Positions 9,664-19,057 of a stretch of 64,000 nt of DNA are shown here, one piece after another. Source of the stretch: Candidatus Pacearchaeota archaeon (GTDB taxonomy: Archaea > Nanobdellota > Nanobdellia > Pacearchaeales > GW2011-AR1); contig JAGVXH010000004.1 in NCBI GenBank assembly GCA_018303845.1, forward strand, positions 1 through 64,000, given 5' to 3'. Below the pieces are notes generated by a model. The model was not told the DNA's origin, did no database searches, and saw only the letters and a list, made by a program, of their open reading frames with translations. Positions within the stretch are counted from its first letter, which is position 1. The number at the start of each line of letters is the position of its first letter. The position numbers and the translations under genes were made by a program.

Positions 9664-10854
9664 TTATTCTCCTAAATACCCCTCCCCGTTAGGATAATTT
9701 TTCAAAGCATGTCTATAAGCGCTAGGAACTCCAGTATCAAACCAGGTAAAAACCTCAGCTCTCATTCCTTCTTCTATAAGAGAAGTAAATCCATTTGAAA
9801 CTTGAATTTCTCCCCCAATCAATTCATCATTATTTTCTAAAGCATTCCAGAAAACCTCATAGTCATAAACTCCAGCAAGCCCAATAAACGCATACTTATT
9901 ATCACTCTTAACTTTATCATCAATTCTAATAACCTTATTTCCAGAAACTGAAGCAGAGCAAAATCTAGAAGTGTCAGGAACCTCAGCCAAACCAAACCAA
10001 TTAAAATTAGGCTCAGGAATATCTTCAGAAACTAAAGTGTCAGCAGAAACAAAAATGAAAGGACACTGCAAGTACTGTTTACATTGTAATATAGAATACC
10101 CCGGCCCAGTCCCAGGTCCCTCAAACTTTCCAACATCAACAAAAGTAAGCTTCCTATTAATATAAGTAGAATTCAAGTAATCAATAACCATTCCCTTTTT
10201 GTATCCAACTGCAATAACTATCTCAACGTTCTCTGGAAATTTTTCAATAATATGACATATCGCAGGTTTCCCATTCACAGGGATCAATGCTTTATTAAAA
10301 GTCTTAGTAAACTCTCCCATTCTACTCCCAGTCCCTGCAGCAGGAATACAAACCTTATAATCATTAGAAAAAAACTTGTCATCTATTTGAATACAGGCAT
10401 CACAAACCGCGCCCTCGGCAGAAGCGGACGGAGTAACAAAGTCAGCAGCCTTCTTGGCCTCAATTCTAGCATTTCTAGGGGCAATTCCAAATTTACAATC
10501 CCTCAAAATAGGCGCATCAAAAATTCCATCTCCCATATAAGCAGTATTCTCAAATCCAAATTTTTCCTTAATGTAAGAATATCTATCTTTCTCTGTAATT
10601 AATTCAAGTCTATATCCCATATCAGAAATTCTTTTCTCAGAAATAGAAAATCCTCTTTTGTCAGCAGTGATAAAAACAATATTCAATTTATTCTTTAATA
10701 TTTTTAACCCATCTGCATCATGGGGCCCAAATATTTTATACACCTTCCCTTTCTCTGAATATAAAAACTGCCCCGTAGTCATTACTCCGTCAACATCAAG
10801 AATAAAATTATTTAACATGTTTCCTCCTAGTGAGAAACCGATAACTTTCATCAT
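9664..10854 (-). CDS. HAD phosphatase (KdsC-like) fused to nucleotidyltransferase
   Basis: N-terminal FILDVDGVMTTG...ITADKRG...YMGDGIFDAPIL (KdsC-type HAD); C-terminal IPAAGTGSRMGEFTKTFNKALIPV. Confidence 0.85.
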   Translation of the reverse strand: MMKVIGFSLGGNMLNNFILDVDGVMTTGQFLYSEKGKVYKIFGPHDADGLKILKNKLNIVFITADKRGFSISEKRISDMGYRLELITEKDRYSYIKEKFGFENTAYMGDGIFDAPILRDCKFGIAPRNARIEAKKAADFVTPSASAEGAVCDACIQIDDKFFSNDYKVCIPAAGTGSRMGEFTKTFNKALIPVNGKPAICHIIEKFPENVEIVIAVGYKKGMVIDYLNSTYINRKLTFVDVGKFEGPGTGPGYSILQCKQYLQCPFIFVSADTLVSEDIPEPNFNWFGLAEVPDTSRFCSASVSGNKVIRIDDKVKSDNKYAFIGLAGVYDYEVFWNALENNDELIGGEIQVSNGFTSLIEEGMRAEVFTWFDTGVPSAYRHALKNYPNGEGYLGE

Positions 10855-11068
10855 GTGACTTTATCCCAAAAGATCTTAATCTTCCAGCGACAAAGACGCA
10901 CGTCATAACGCCCTTTCCAAACTTCATTTTATATATAAGCAATCTTGACGAGTATTCGCCCTTATCTGCTTTTAAATTTGAAAACTATAGGCTATATATA
11001 TATATCGGCACTAATTTGTTTATTTCGAAATAGTTAAGATTTATAAAATATAAGATACCTGAATTAAA

Positions 11069-11947
11069 ATGAGACTTAAGAAGAAAAAAGTAGCATTCTG
11101 TTTTTCTGGTCAAGCAAGAACTTTCGATTTATGCTATCCTTACATTAAAAAAAATTTTTTAGACCCATTGGGGGAAAATAAAAAAGATTATGATATTTTC
11201 TGTTGCGTAGAAGACGAAAAAGACGCCGATAAAATACTAGTTATGCAGCCAACAAAAATATTAAAAGTAAAAAGCGAAGATTTTAACGAAAAATATAAAG
11301 ATGTTATATCTCTAAATTATAAAAAATATTTTGCCAGAGGAAACCTGAGCAATCAATTAAACCAGTTAAATAAAATATATCTAGCCAACAATTTAAGAAA
11401 ACAGTTTCAGAAAGAAAATAATATTTCATATAATTTTGTAGTAAGAACAAGGTTTGACATATTTCCGATAAGTAAAATAAATTATTCATCATTAAATAAA
11501 AATAAATTATATCTGCCAAAATCAAAAGACTCCACCCACCCAAATTATAATGACATAATAGCTATAGGAGGAGAAGCAATGTTGGATGTATACTCAGATA
11601 GAATAAAAAAATTTAAAGAGACGTTAGCTTTTTTTCATATTAAAAAAAGCTCTTTCAAAATGCATATATCATTATTTTTAGAAAAGAAATTTATTAATTT
11701 CTTCGAGTTGCTAATAAGAATATCAGAAAAAGATTCAATGAAAGCACGATTTTATAAGAAAGTAATTATTGCGAGATCTCTCTTGGGCTTCATTAGACCA
11801 CCTTTAAAAAATTGTTATACTGCAGAGTCTGGACTATACAAATATTTAGAGAATGAAAAAATAAAGCCAAAAATAATTACAATAGATTTTGCATTAATTA
11901 GGGAAAAATGGGTAGAAAATGGAGTTTGGCTAGATAGACAAAACTAA
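11069..11947 (+). CDS. Uncharacterised protein, possibly glycosyltransferase-like
   Basis: 292-aa ORF; AFCFSGQARTFDLCYPYI and VVRTRFDIFP suggest a GT-A-like fold; located in the glycan island. Confidence 0.5.
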   Translation: MRLKKKKVAFCFSGQARTFDLCYPYIKKNFLDPLGENKKDYDIFCCVEDEKDADKILVMQPTKILKVKSEDFNEKYKDVISLNYKKYFARGNLSNQLNQLNKIYLANNLRKQFQKENNISYNFVVRTRFDIFPISKINYSSLNKNKLYLPKSKDSTHPNYNDIIAIGGEAMLDVYSDRIKKFKETLAFFHIKKSSFKMHISLFLEKKFINFFELLIRISEKDSMKARFYKKVIIARSLLGFIRPPLKNCYTAESGLYKYLENEKIKPKIITIDFALIREKWVENGVWLDRQN

Positions 11948-12379
11948 ATCTTTTGAATAACCCAAGTAATCTCTCTCTTTTGCCATTTTAAAAAACGACC
12001 CCTTTTAACTTCCGTAGAAATATGCTTAAATCCACCCTTGTCTCTAAAGGTAGTAAGCCCCTCTCCTGTGACCGAACGAATGGCATATTCATTAAAATAA
12101 TTTCTATGAGTTATATACAAAAAGCTCCTTTAGATCCCACATGAGGACATTTTATCTTCGCAATTCCTCCAGATTTCAAAATTCTTTTTATTTCTTCAAA
12201 AAATCCGTAGGTCCTTAAGATGCCCTAGGATATGAGATGCTAAGATATAATTAATAGAATTAGATTTAAATGGATAAGGATAAAATATTCAAATCATGTT
12301 TAATATCTGCTCTGTTGAGCAAATCTACATTGAGAAATCCAGCTAGTTTTCCAGCCCCACTTCCCAAGTTTAGTTTAAT
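11947..12379 (-). pseudogene. Degenerate SAM methyltransferase remnant (relative of 28803-29273)
   Basis: Plus-strand text (aacccaagtaatctctctcttttgccattttaaaaaacgacc ... ccacttcccaagtttagttt) parallels 28835-29270, but no open frame remains. Confidence 0.7.
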
Positions 12380-12539
12380 TGTTTTTTGTTTTTGGAATCT
12401 TTATTCAGCACATTTTTAGTTTTCATCTAACTGTCGGATAAAGGTGATTTGTGATTTTTTATCCAGCCAAGGATTTGCTAAAAAATAAGCCAGAAAAGAG
12501 TTAAAAAGAAGTAACGGCAACAAAGGGAGATAATAGTCA

Positions 12540-13907
12540 ATGAAAAATCAAATAAAAGAAGAGGCTCAAGATATAGGCAACGCCCTAAGAAGAATAAGAA
12601 CAAGAAACTTCTCAGGCACAGCAGGTCAAGTAGTAAAGAATTCTACATACCAACTTGCAACGAATCTAACATTCAAATTTGGGAGCATGGCCTTCACAAT
12701 AATTTTAGCACGAATGTTGGGAGTAGAGCTTTTCGGACTTTACACATTAGCACTATCAACGATAGTTTTATTCTCTGCTTTCTCTAGCTTCGGGATAGGG
12801 TCCACGCTTATTACATTTGTTTCAAAATCTTTATTAAAAAATAACCCGCAAAAAGCAAAGTCCTATGTAAAAGGACTGTTAAAATACAAATTATATCTAA
12901 CAACTACATGCTCTCTCTTCCTAATTTTTTGCGCATATTTTTTAGCGAATAATTATTACCAAAAACCAATATTTTACGCATTGCTAGCTGGGGCACTATA
13001 TATCCCAGCAAGCAGCTTAGTGTCATTTCTGGCGACAATATTCCAATCTGATAACAATTTTAAAACTCCAATGATAGAAGAAATTATTTTTCAAATTTTA
13101 AGGCTAACAATTATACCCATTGGAATTTTATTTTTGCTTAAAACATCGGCATCAAACGCCACAATTATAACTATAATTATCTTAATTACAGCCCTTTGTC
13201 ATTTTGTCGGATTAGTATATTTGAAAATTGCCACGAAAAAAGAAATAAATTTTCTGAAAGGAAGCGCTGAACCATTGACGAAAAATGAAGTTAAAGATGT
13301 AAAAAAATTTATATTCCCTCTAGTTTTAACATCTCTAAGCGGAATGTTTTATGGCTACATAGACACAATCATGTTAGGGCACTATATTCCAGATGCATCA
13401 TATATAGGATTATATGGAGTAGCACTAGGATTAATAGGCTCCGCGGGGGCTCTAATCAGCTTTCTCCCAAGCGTGATTCTTCCAACTTTTTCAAGAATGA
13501 AAGGTGAATCACTAGAACACATTTTTTCAAAAGTTCGCAAATTTACATTATTAATAGGAGTCTCGGCAGCAATTTTTACCTACTTAATTGCAAAATATAT
13601 TCTAATGCTTTATGGCCCCGATTTCGCACAGGCAACAATAATATTGCAAATATTATCAATAATGTTAATTCTAGCACCAGTGGCAGGAGTCTACGATGCA
13701 TATTTTACATCAATTAAAAAAACTGAGCTTATCGCAAAACTTTTGATAATATCAACAATAGTCAATGTGATATTAAATATAGTTTTGATAAAATATGGAC
13801 TACAGTTTGGAATGATGCAGGCAGTTTTGGGAGCATGCCTGGCAAGTATATTCTCAAGGGCAGTATATCTTGGAGGATTCCTAATAGCGAAGAAGAGTAT
13901 AGGCTAG
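12540..13907 (+). CDS. Polysaccharide/oligosaccharide flippase (Wzx/MATE-like)
   Basis: Multi-TM protein with AFTIILARMLGVELFGLYTLALS and YGPDFAQATIILQILS motifs. Confidence 0.85.
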   Translation: MKNQIKEEAQDIGNALRRIRTRNFSGTAGQVVKNSTYQLATNLTFKFGSMAFTIILARMLGVELFGLYTLALSTIVLFSAFSSFGIGSTLITFVSKSLLKNNPQKAKSYVKGLLKYKLYLTTTCSLFLIFCAYFLANNYYQKPIFYALLAGALYIPASSLVSFLATIFQSDNNFKTPMIEEIIFQILRLTIIPIGILFLLKTSASNATIITIIILITALCHFVGLVYLKIATKKEINFLKGSAEPLTKNEVKDVKKFIFPLVLTSLSGMFYGYIDTIMLGHYIPDASYIGLYGVALGLIGSAGALISFLPSVILPTFSRMKGESLEHIFSKVRKFTLLIGVSAAIFTYLIAKYILMLYGPDFAQATIILQILSIMLILAPVAGVYDAYFTSIKKTELIAKLLIISTIVNVILNIVLIKYGLQFGMMQAVLGACLASIFSRAVYLGGFLIAKKSIG

Positions 13908-13908
13908 A

Positions 13909-14427
13909 TTACAAAATCCAATGGTAATCGTGAGTATAATCATAATCTCGCTCACTAATCATCTTCAATCCATACTTCTCACATAACTTCAAAGTATCTT
14001 TATTAAAACTCCACCATCCAGGAACAAACTCCGTAGGAACAATCCCAAGTTCTTTTTTCATCCAGTCCATTGATTCTTTAAATAATTTATTTTGCTCTCC
14101 ATAATTCATATTCTTCATAGTAAGACAAAGATGTATGTGCAAACCTAATTTCCCCCAGTTTCTCATTCATAAATATCTCTCCTTCATAATCTTAGAAATT
14201 TCCTCTTTAGATAATTTTACATTAAAAGAATTCTTATAATAAGTATAATTGGTAGGTGTCATTAGATACCAACCCCGAGCCTGTTTCCCATCGCATCTTT
14301 TCTTAATTTCTTCCCAGCAATCATCGTCAACAACCAATTCTGTATGGACAGCAAGTGGCTTAAATCTAGAAACGACCCATCGAAAAGTATTATTAATGAC
14401 CGCAAGATAGTCTTGTTTTAATTTCAT
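13909..14427 (-). pseudogene. Polysaccharide-deacetylase-like protein interrupted by one in-frame TGA (14167-14169)
   Basis: The two ORFs share a frame and match 26610-27158; TGA sits where the paralog has Trp (ERYL*MRNWGKLGLHIHL vs ERYLWMISHGQRLELHAHL). Confidence 0.75.
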
Positions 14428-14476
14428 AATAATTATATTCTCAGCATGTACAACAGATTCACCTCAAAGGACTAAA

Positions 14477-14674
14477 TTAAATATATCCAAGATCCTTCAA
14501 TCTTTCACGAACTTCCTTCTCGTCAACTTCATCCTCAGAATCTTCATCTTCCTCAAGAACTTGATCTAAAATAAAACCAACATATTCTTCAATAGTCTCA
14601 AATCCAAGATCTGCTCCCTTAGTCATCAATTTTCCCTTTTTAGCTTCTGAAATTTTTATATTTACGCTTCCCAT
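14477..14674 (-). CDS. Small protein with C-terminal RERLKDLGYI motif (possibly RHH/CopG-like)
   Basis: 65 aa; paralogous C-terminus in 26244-26474 (KKKLKKLGYI). Confidence 0.5.
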   Translation of the reverse strand: MGSVNIKISEAKKGKLMTKGADLGFETIEEYVGFILDQVLEEDEDSEDEVDEKEVRERLKDLGYI

Positions 14675-15010
14675 AAAAATAATTACACTTATTTCTTTAT
14701 AAAATTATGTATCTCTAGGCTGTAAAAAGATATATCAGCCTTAATAAAAAGTCAAATAAGAATGGTTTTGCGTTAAAAGTTAATGCCTTAATTGCAACTC
14801 CATGATAAATAAAACATTCTTTTATCTCAACTCATATTACAAATCTCTCCCCTTATCCCAATAGATACATTATCGTTACTATTAAAATTAGACCAAACTT
14901 TAATAATTGGTTTTACTATTAGGAAAAATTATTTATATTATTCCCAAAAAGAGTTGATTATGAAATTTTATGAAGTAAAGATTTAATAACCTCTCATCCC
15001 CCAAACTAAC

Positions 15011-15673
15011 ATGGATGAAAAACTAAAAGAATTTCATAAAAAATTAAAAAAAAATTTAGAGAATCAAGAAAAATATTATGAATCATTCATCTATTCTAAA
15101 GAAGCTGGGTTTTATCAAGGGTTCGACAAAATAGAACTTAAGGGCTGCAGATCAAGCGAAAAAAGACTTGAAAGATACGACATAAAAGAATTCTTATCAG
15201 ACAGCAAGAAGGCATTGGATATAGGATGTAATTGCGGATTTTTCACGTTGCTTATTTCGGATCTTGTGTCTAAGATAGATGGAGTAGAAATAAACCCATT
15301 TTTAATACAAATAGCAAGAGACACAAAAGACTTCCTTAAAAATCACAATTCTTCTTTTTATACAACAAGCTTTGAAAAGTTCAGGCCAAAAGAAAAATAT
15401 GATATAATATTTTCATTAGCAAACGACGAAACAGTTGATGGAAACACTAAATTTACTTTTATAGAATATATTTTAAAAATAAGAAATCTATTAAATCCAG
15501 AGGGACTTCTAATCTTCGAAAGTCAGGCATTAAAAGAATCTTTAAACGAATTTCCAGAAAAAAAATATGAACACCTAAAAAAGCATTTTGACATATTGGT
15601 AGAAAAAAAGGTTCCAACAGATTATCCCTATAATGTAAAAGAAAGAGCCTTTTTTGTTCTGAAAAAAAAATAA
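15011..15673 (+). CDS. Class I SAM-dependent methyltransferase
   Basis: ALDIGCNCGFFTLLIS motif I; YDIIFSLAND. Confidence 0.8.
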   Translation: MDEKLKEFHKKLKKNLENQEKYYESFIYSKEAGFYQGFDKIELKGCRSSEKRLERYDIKEFLSDSKKALDIGCNCGFFTLLISDLVSKIDGVEINPFLIQIARDTKDFLKNHNSSFYTTSFEKFRPKEKYDIIFSLANDETVDGNTKFTFIEYILKIRNLLNPEGLLIFESQALKESLNEFPEKKYEHLKKHFDILVEKKVPTDYPYNVKERAFFVLKKK

Positions 15674-15677
15674 TTCA

Positions 15678-16811
15678 ATGAAACAACAAAACATAATAAT
15701 AATCTTACTAGACGGCGCTAGACATGATAGCCTAAAACTCCTTACCTCTTTCAATGCCTGGACAAAAAAGGGAACCACCTTCTCAAAAATGATAACTTAT
15801 GGCCCCCAGACAGTAACGGCCATTCATGCGCTCCTAAGCGGAATGAACGGAAACAGGAGTGGAGCAAACAACTACTACGGCATCCTAAATTTCAAGAAAA
15901 AACTTTGCAAAACACTCCCGCAATATCTCAAAGAATCAAACTACACAACCTCAGCAGACGTCCTACAAGATATAGTCCTTCCAAACCAAGGCTTCGACAG
16001 CATAACACTTCACGATGAAAAAAAAGACGACATAGTCCAAAAACATGTCAACTTAATTAAGCAACATGCAGAGTTAAGAAAACAAAATAAAAACTTCTTC
16101 TTGTTCCTACAATACAGCCCAATTCACACCTATGTAGTTCACGAAGTCCTAAAGAAATATGATTACGACGATTATAATTCCAAATATTTTAACAACCCAG
16201 AAAAAAATCTAGAAGAATACAATAAGATTGTTTCCAATACAGGGAAATACTTAGATAAAATAATGCAAACATCAGAAGAACTAGGTTTATTCAAAGACAC
16301 GCTATTCATTTTATTCTCAGACCACGGAGCAAGCGTAGGGGAGAAAGAAGGCGAACTAGGCTATGGAAGATTCTGCTATGATTATACAATTAAATCTTTC
16401 GCGACATTCATTCAGCCAGAATTCTTTCCAGAGCAAAAGGAGGTAAAAAAACTATCAAGAATAATAGACTTCTTCCCAACAATTCTAGATGTTCTAAATA
16501 TCCCAGAATCCCCAATGCCTCTAAAAATCCAAGGTAAAAGTCTGTTTCCCTTAATTCAAGACGAACCCGACGAAAGAATAGCACTTTCAGAAGCTTCAGG
16601 CGTAGAACAAAAACCAACCAATATCCCACCAAGAATACATTCCATTAGAACTCCAAACTGGAAGCTAATTTATAATACAGAAACAAAAGAAAAAGAAATA
16701 TATAACTTAGAAGAAGATCCAAAAGAAAAACAAAATCTTATCGGAACCAACCCTGAAAAAGAAAAAGAACTTTTCAAAAAACTATTAGAACTTAATCCAA
16801 GTATAAATTAA
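15678..16811 (+). CDS. Sulfatase/alkaline-phosphatase-superfamily protein
   Basis: IIIILLDGARHDSL, FILFSDHGASVGE, C-terminal NLEEDPKEKQNL. Confidence 0.85.
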   Translation: MKQQNIIIILLDGARHDSLKLLTSFNAWTKKGTTFSKMITYGPQTVTAIHALLSGMNGNRSGANNYYGILNFKKKLCKTLPQYLKESNYTTSADVLQDIVLPNQGFDSITLHDEKKDDIVQKHVNLIKQHAELRKQNKNFFLFLQYSPIHTYVVHEVLKKYDYDDYNSKYFNNPEKNLEEYNKIVSNTGKYLDKIMQTSEELGLFKDTLFILFSDHGASVGEKEGELGYGRFCYDYTIKSFATFIQPEFFPEQKEVKKLSRIIDFFPTILDVLNIPESPMPLKIQGKSLFPLIQDEPDERIALSEASGVEQKPTNIPPRIHSIRTPNWKLIYNTETKEKEIYNLEEDPKEKQNLIGTNPEKEKELFKKLLELNPSIN

Positions 16812-18157
16812 AATCTCTTATAAGATTCCTTTGCAATAAATTCCAAGACAGGATGAATAACGTAATAGTCCACTCCTTCATCCAAATTCTGTTTCGAAGT
16901 CTTAACCATGCCACTGTCAGCCAACTGCAAAACACTTTCTACTAAAGCCTCAGATCGAGTAAACGGGTCATAAATTCTCGTAGGGTCGATATCCCCAAAA
17001 GGCAAAGGAAATTTTTTCTGGGAAATAATTTCTCCCTGATCAATTTCGGGCATCATAATAAATGAAGTACACCACCAGCCATCATTTGCCAAGGTAGAAT
17101 AATAAGGGCAAGTGCTTCCCCTGTATTCTGGAAGTTTCCCAGGATGAACATGAATTATTTTTTTCCCAGCATTAAATATTTCCTTAAGAATTCCTCTTCC
17201 AGAAAAAACAAAATAATCCTCACTTCTATTTCCAACTGCCTCAACAACATTTAGGTCATTGCAAGAATTAGCAATAACCACTTCATAAGGAATACCAGCG
17301 TCCTCAAGGGATTTCTTCTCCGAAATAGCAGGATTAAATAAAATGTCTGAAGAACTTTTTGGAAGGCTATCTAAATTCTCTGAAGGTTTATCTGGATCTT
17401 CTAGCAAAATTACATAATTAGGATAAAGACCATGCCTAATCAAATTCTGCAGATAAGCTTTAGACCTATGAGTAGCTTGTAAAAACATCCCAAGGTTTTC
17501 AACAACCCTTTTTTCACAATTTTCTTTTTTATTCTCAGGTTCCCCGCGTTCCAACTTAGAGACATCTCCCAAAACCAAATCAACTAATTCATTCTCTAAA
17601 ATCAAAGCTTTCTTTAAAACTAAATCCACGCCACTTCCAGTATCCCGTCTAGCTATAATAAAATCATTCAGCTTAAGCATTGTAGAAAGCGCTTGCAAGT
17701 ATCCCTTCCCCTTTCTCTTGGCATACATTCCTAGTACCAAAGAAAAATAACAATAATATCTCAATTCTTCTTCCTCTTTAGACAAATTAATAAAATTCTT
17801 GTCATAAGATTTCTTCAACACTTTTAAATCAGCTTTCTTAAGAATTCTAAAAAAATGCCTCAACTCCTCTTTGGAAAAATCATCCCCATTCTCCAGAACA
17901 AAATACAATTGAAAAATAATCCTCTTAATTTCAAATTCCCCCCCACTTTTCAACTCTTCCTCGCAATAAACCTCCTCATCAAAATCTCTAGTGACACCAT
18001 TTTCCAATTCATTAATAACTCTAGTTCTTTTATTTCTATATACTTCCAAAAAATCTTCACTAAAATCAACAAAACCATAAGTCCCCTTCAATGATTGTTT
18101 TTCTTTCAAATCCCACGGATAATCTGTTTCGTTCATATGTGTAATTATACTTAACAT
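16808..18157 (-). CDS. Formyltransferase-domain protein with uncharacterised N-terminal region
   Basis: C-terminal IIHVHPGKLPEYRGSTCPYYS...PEIDQGEIIS matches the formyltransferase core; no recognised motif in the N-terminal half. Confidence 0.75.
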   Translation of the reverse strand: MLSIITHMNETDYPWDLKEKQSLKGTYGFVDFSEDFLEVYRNKRTRVINELENGVTRDFDEEVYCEEELKSGGEFEIKRIIFQLYFVLENGDDFSKEELRHFFRILKKADLKVLKKSYDKNFINLSKEEEELRYYCYFSLVLGMYAKRKGKGYLQALSTMLKLNDFIIARRDTGSGVDLVLKKALILENELVDLVLGDVSKLERGEPENKKENCEKRVVENLGMFLQATHRSKAYLQNLIRHGLYPNYVILLEDPDKPSENLDSLPKSSSDILFNPAISEKKSLEDAGIPYEVVIANSCNDLNVVEAVGNRSEDYFVFSGRGILKEIFNAGKKIIHVHPGKLPEYRGSTCPYYSTLANDGWWCTSFIMMPEIDQGEIISQKKFPLPFGDIDPTRIYDPFTRSEALVESVLQLADSGMVKTSKQNLDEGVDYYVIHPVLEFIAKESYKRF

Positions 18158-18220
18158 TATTTAAGCCTTGTCCGTAGATTACATACTTAATTATTTAAAC
18201 AATATCCAGCTTCTCTACTT

Positions 18221-19057
18221 ATGAACAACCATAAACTCCTAGAAGGAAACCCCCCATCTAAAAGAGTTCTAGCCCAAATAAAAAAAAACATTAAAGAAAA
18301 AAAACTAAGCATCTGTTTAGCAATTATTCTAATAGGAGATAATTCAGCATCTAAAAAATATATAGAAATGAAAATGGCAGCCTGCAAAGAAGTAGGGATA
18401 AAAACAAAGTTTCTAGATTACACAGAATTTAACGAAGAAGAAATTATAAAAAAAATTAAAAAACTAAACGAAGATAAAAAAATAACCGGAATACTAATCC
18501 AACTACCTCTATTAAAAGAACTGGACACGGAAAAAATAATAAATACCATCGACCCCAAAAAAGATGTAGACGGATTAACAAAAATAAACGAAAGAAATCT
18601 GGAAAGCGGAAAAGAAACATTAGCTCCAGCCACACCAAAAGGAATACTAAAACTTCTAGAAGGTTATGGCATAAAACTAGAAAATAAAAAAATAGTTTTA
18701 GTGGGCATGGGAAAACTTGTAGGATACCCATTATCGATAATGCTAAAGAATAGAAAGTTAAATTTTACAGCCTGCGACGAGTTCACAGAAAACACAAAAG
18801 AAAAAGTAAAGGAAGCAGATATCCTAATAACGGCAACAGGAATTCCTCATTTAATAAAAGAAGATTGGGTAAAGCAAGGATCCATTGTGGTAGATGTAGG
18901 GTATTCAAAATTAAACGGAAAAGTAGTAGGCGACGTAGATTTCGAAAACGTAAAAAATAAAACGTCTTTCATAACTCCAATATTCGGAGGAGTTGGACCA
19001 ATGACAATTGCAACATTAATAGAAAATTTATACAATATAAAAAATAATTTAATCTAA
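18221..19057 (+). CDS. folD: Methylenetetrahydrofolate dehydrogenase/cyclohydrolase FolD
   Basis: ILIQLPLLKELD, DPKKDVDGLT, FGGVGPMTIATL. Confidence 0.93.
   Translation: MNNHKLLEGNPPSKRVLAQIKKNIKEKKLSICLAIILIGDNSASKKYIEMKMAACKEVGIKTKFLDYTEFNEEEIIKKIKKLNEDKKITGILIQLPLLKELDTEKIINTIDPKKDVDGLTKINERNLESGKETLAPATPKGILKLLEGYGIKLENKKIVLVGMGKLVGYPLSIMLKNRKLNFTACDEFTENTKEKVKEADILITATGIPHLIKEDWVKQGSIVVDVGYSKLNGKVVGDVDFENVKNKTSFITPIFGGVGPMTIATLIENLYNIKNNLI

Noticed and set aside
10990-11015. tatatatatata tract as a special repeat
   Set aside because: Simple AT-rich promoter-like sequence; no further structure.
14167-14169. TGA reassigned as Trp in this organism
   Set aside because: TGA is used as a genuine stop elsewhere (for example L4 and the WecB-family gene, in ATGA overlaps), and intact paralogs use TGG; nonsense mutation or readthrough is more likely.
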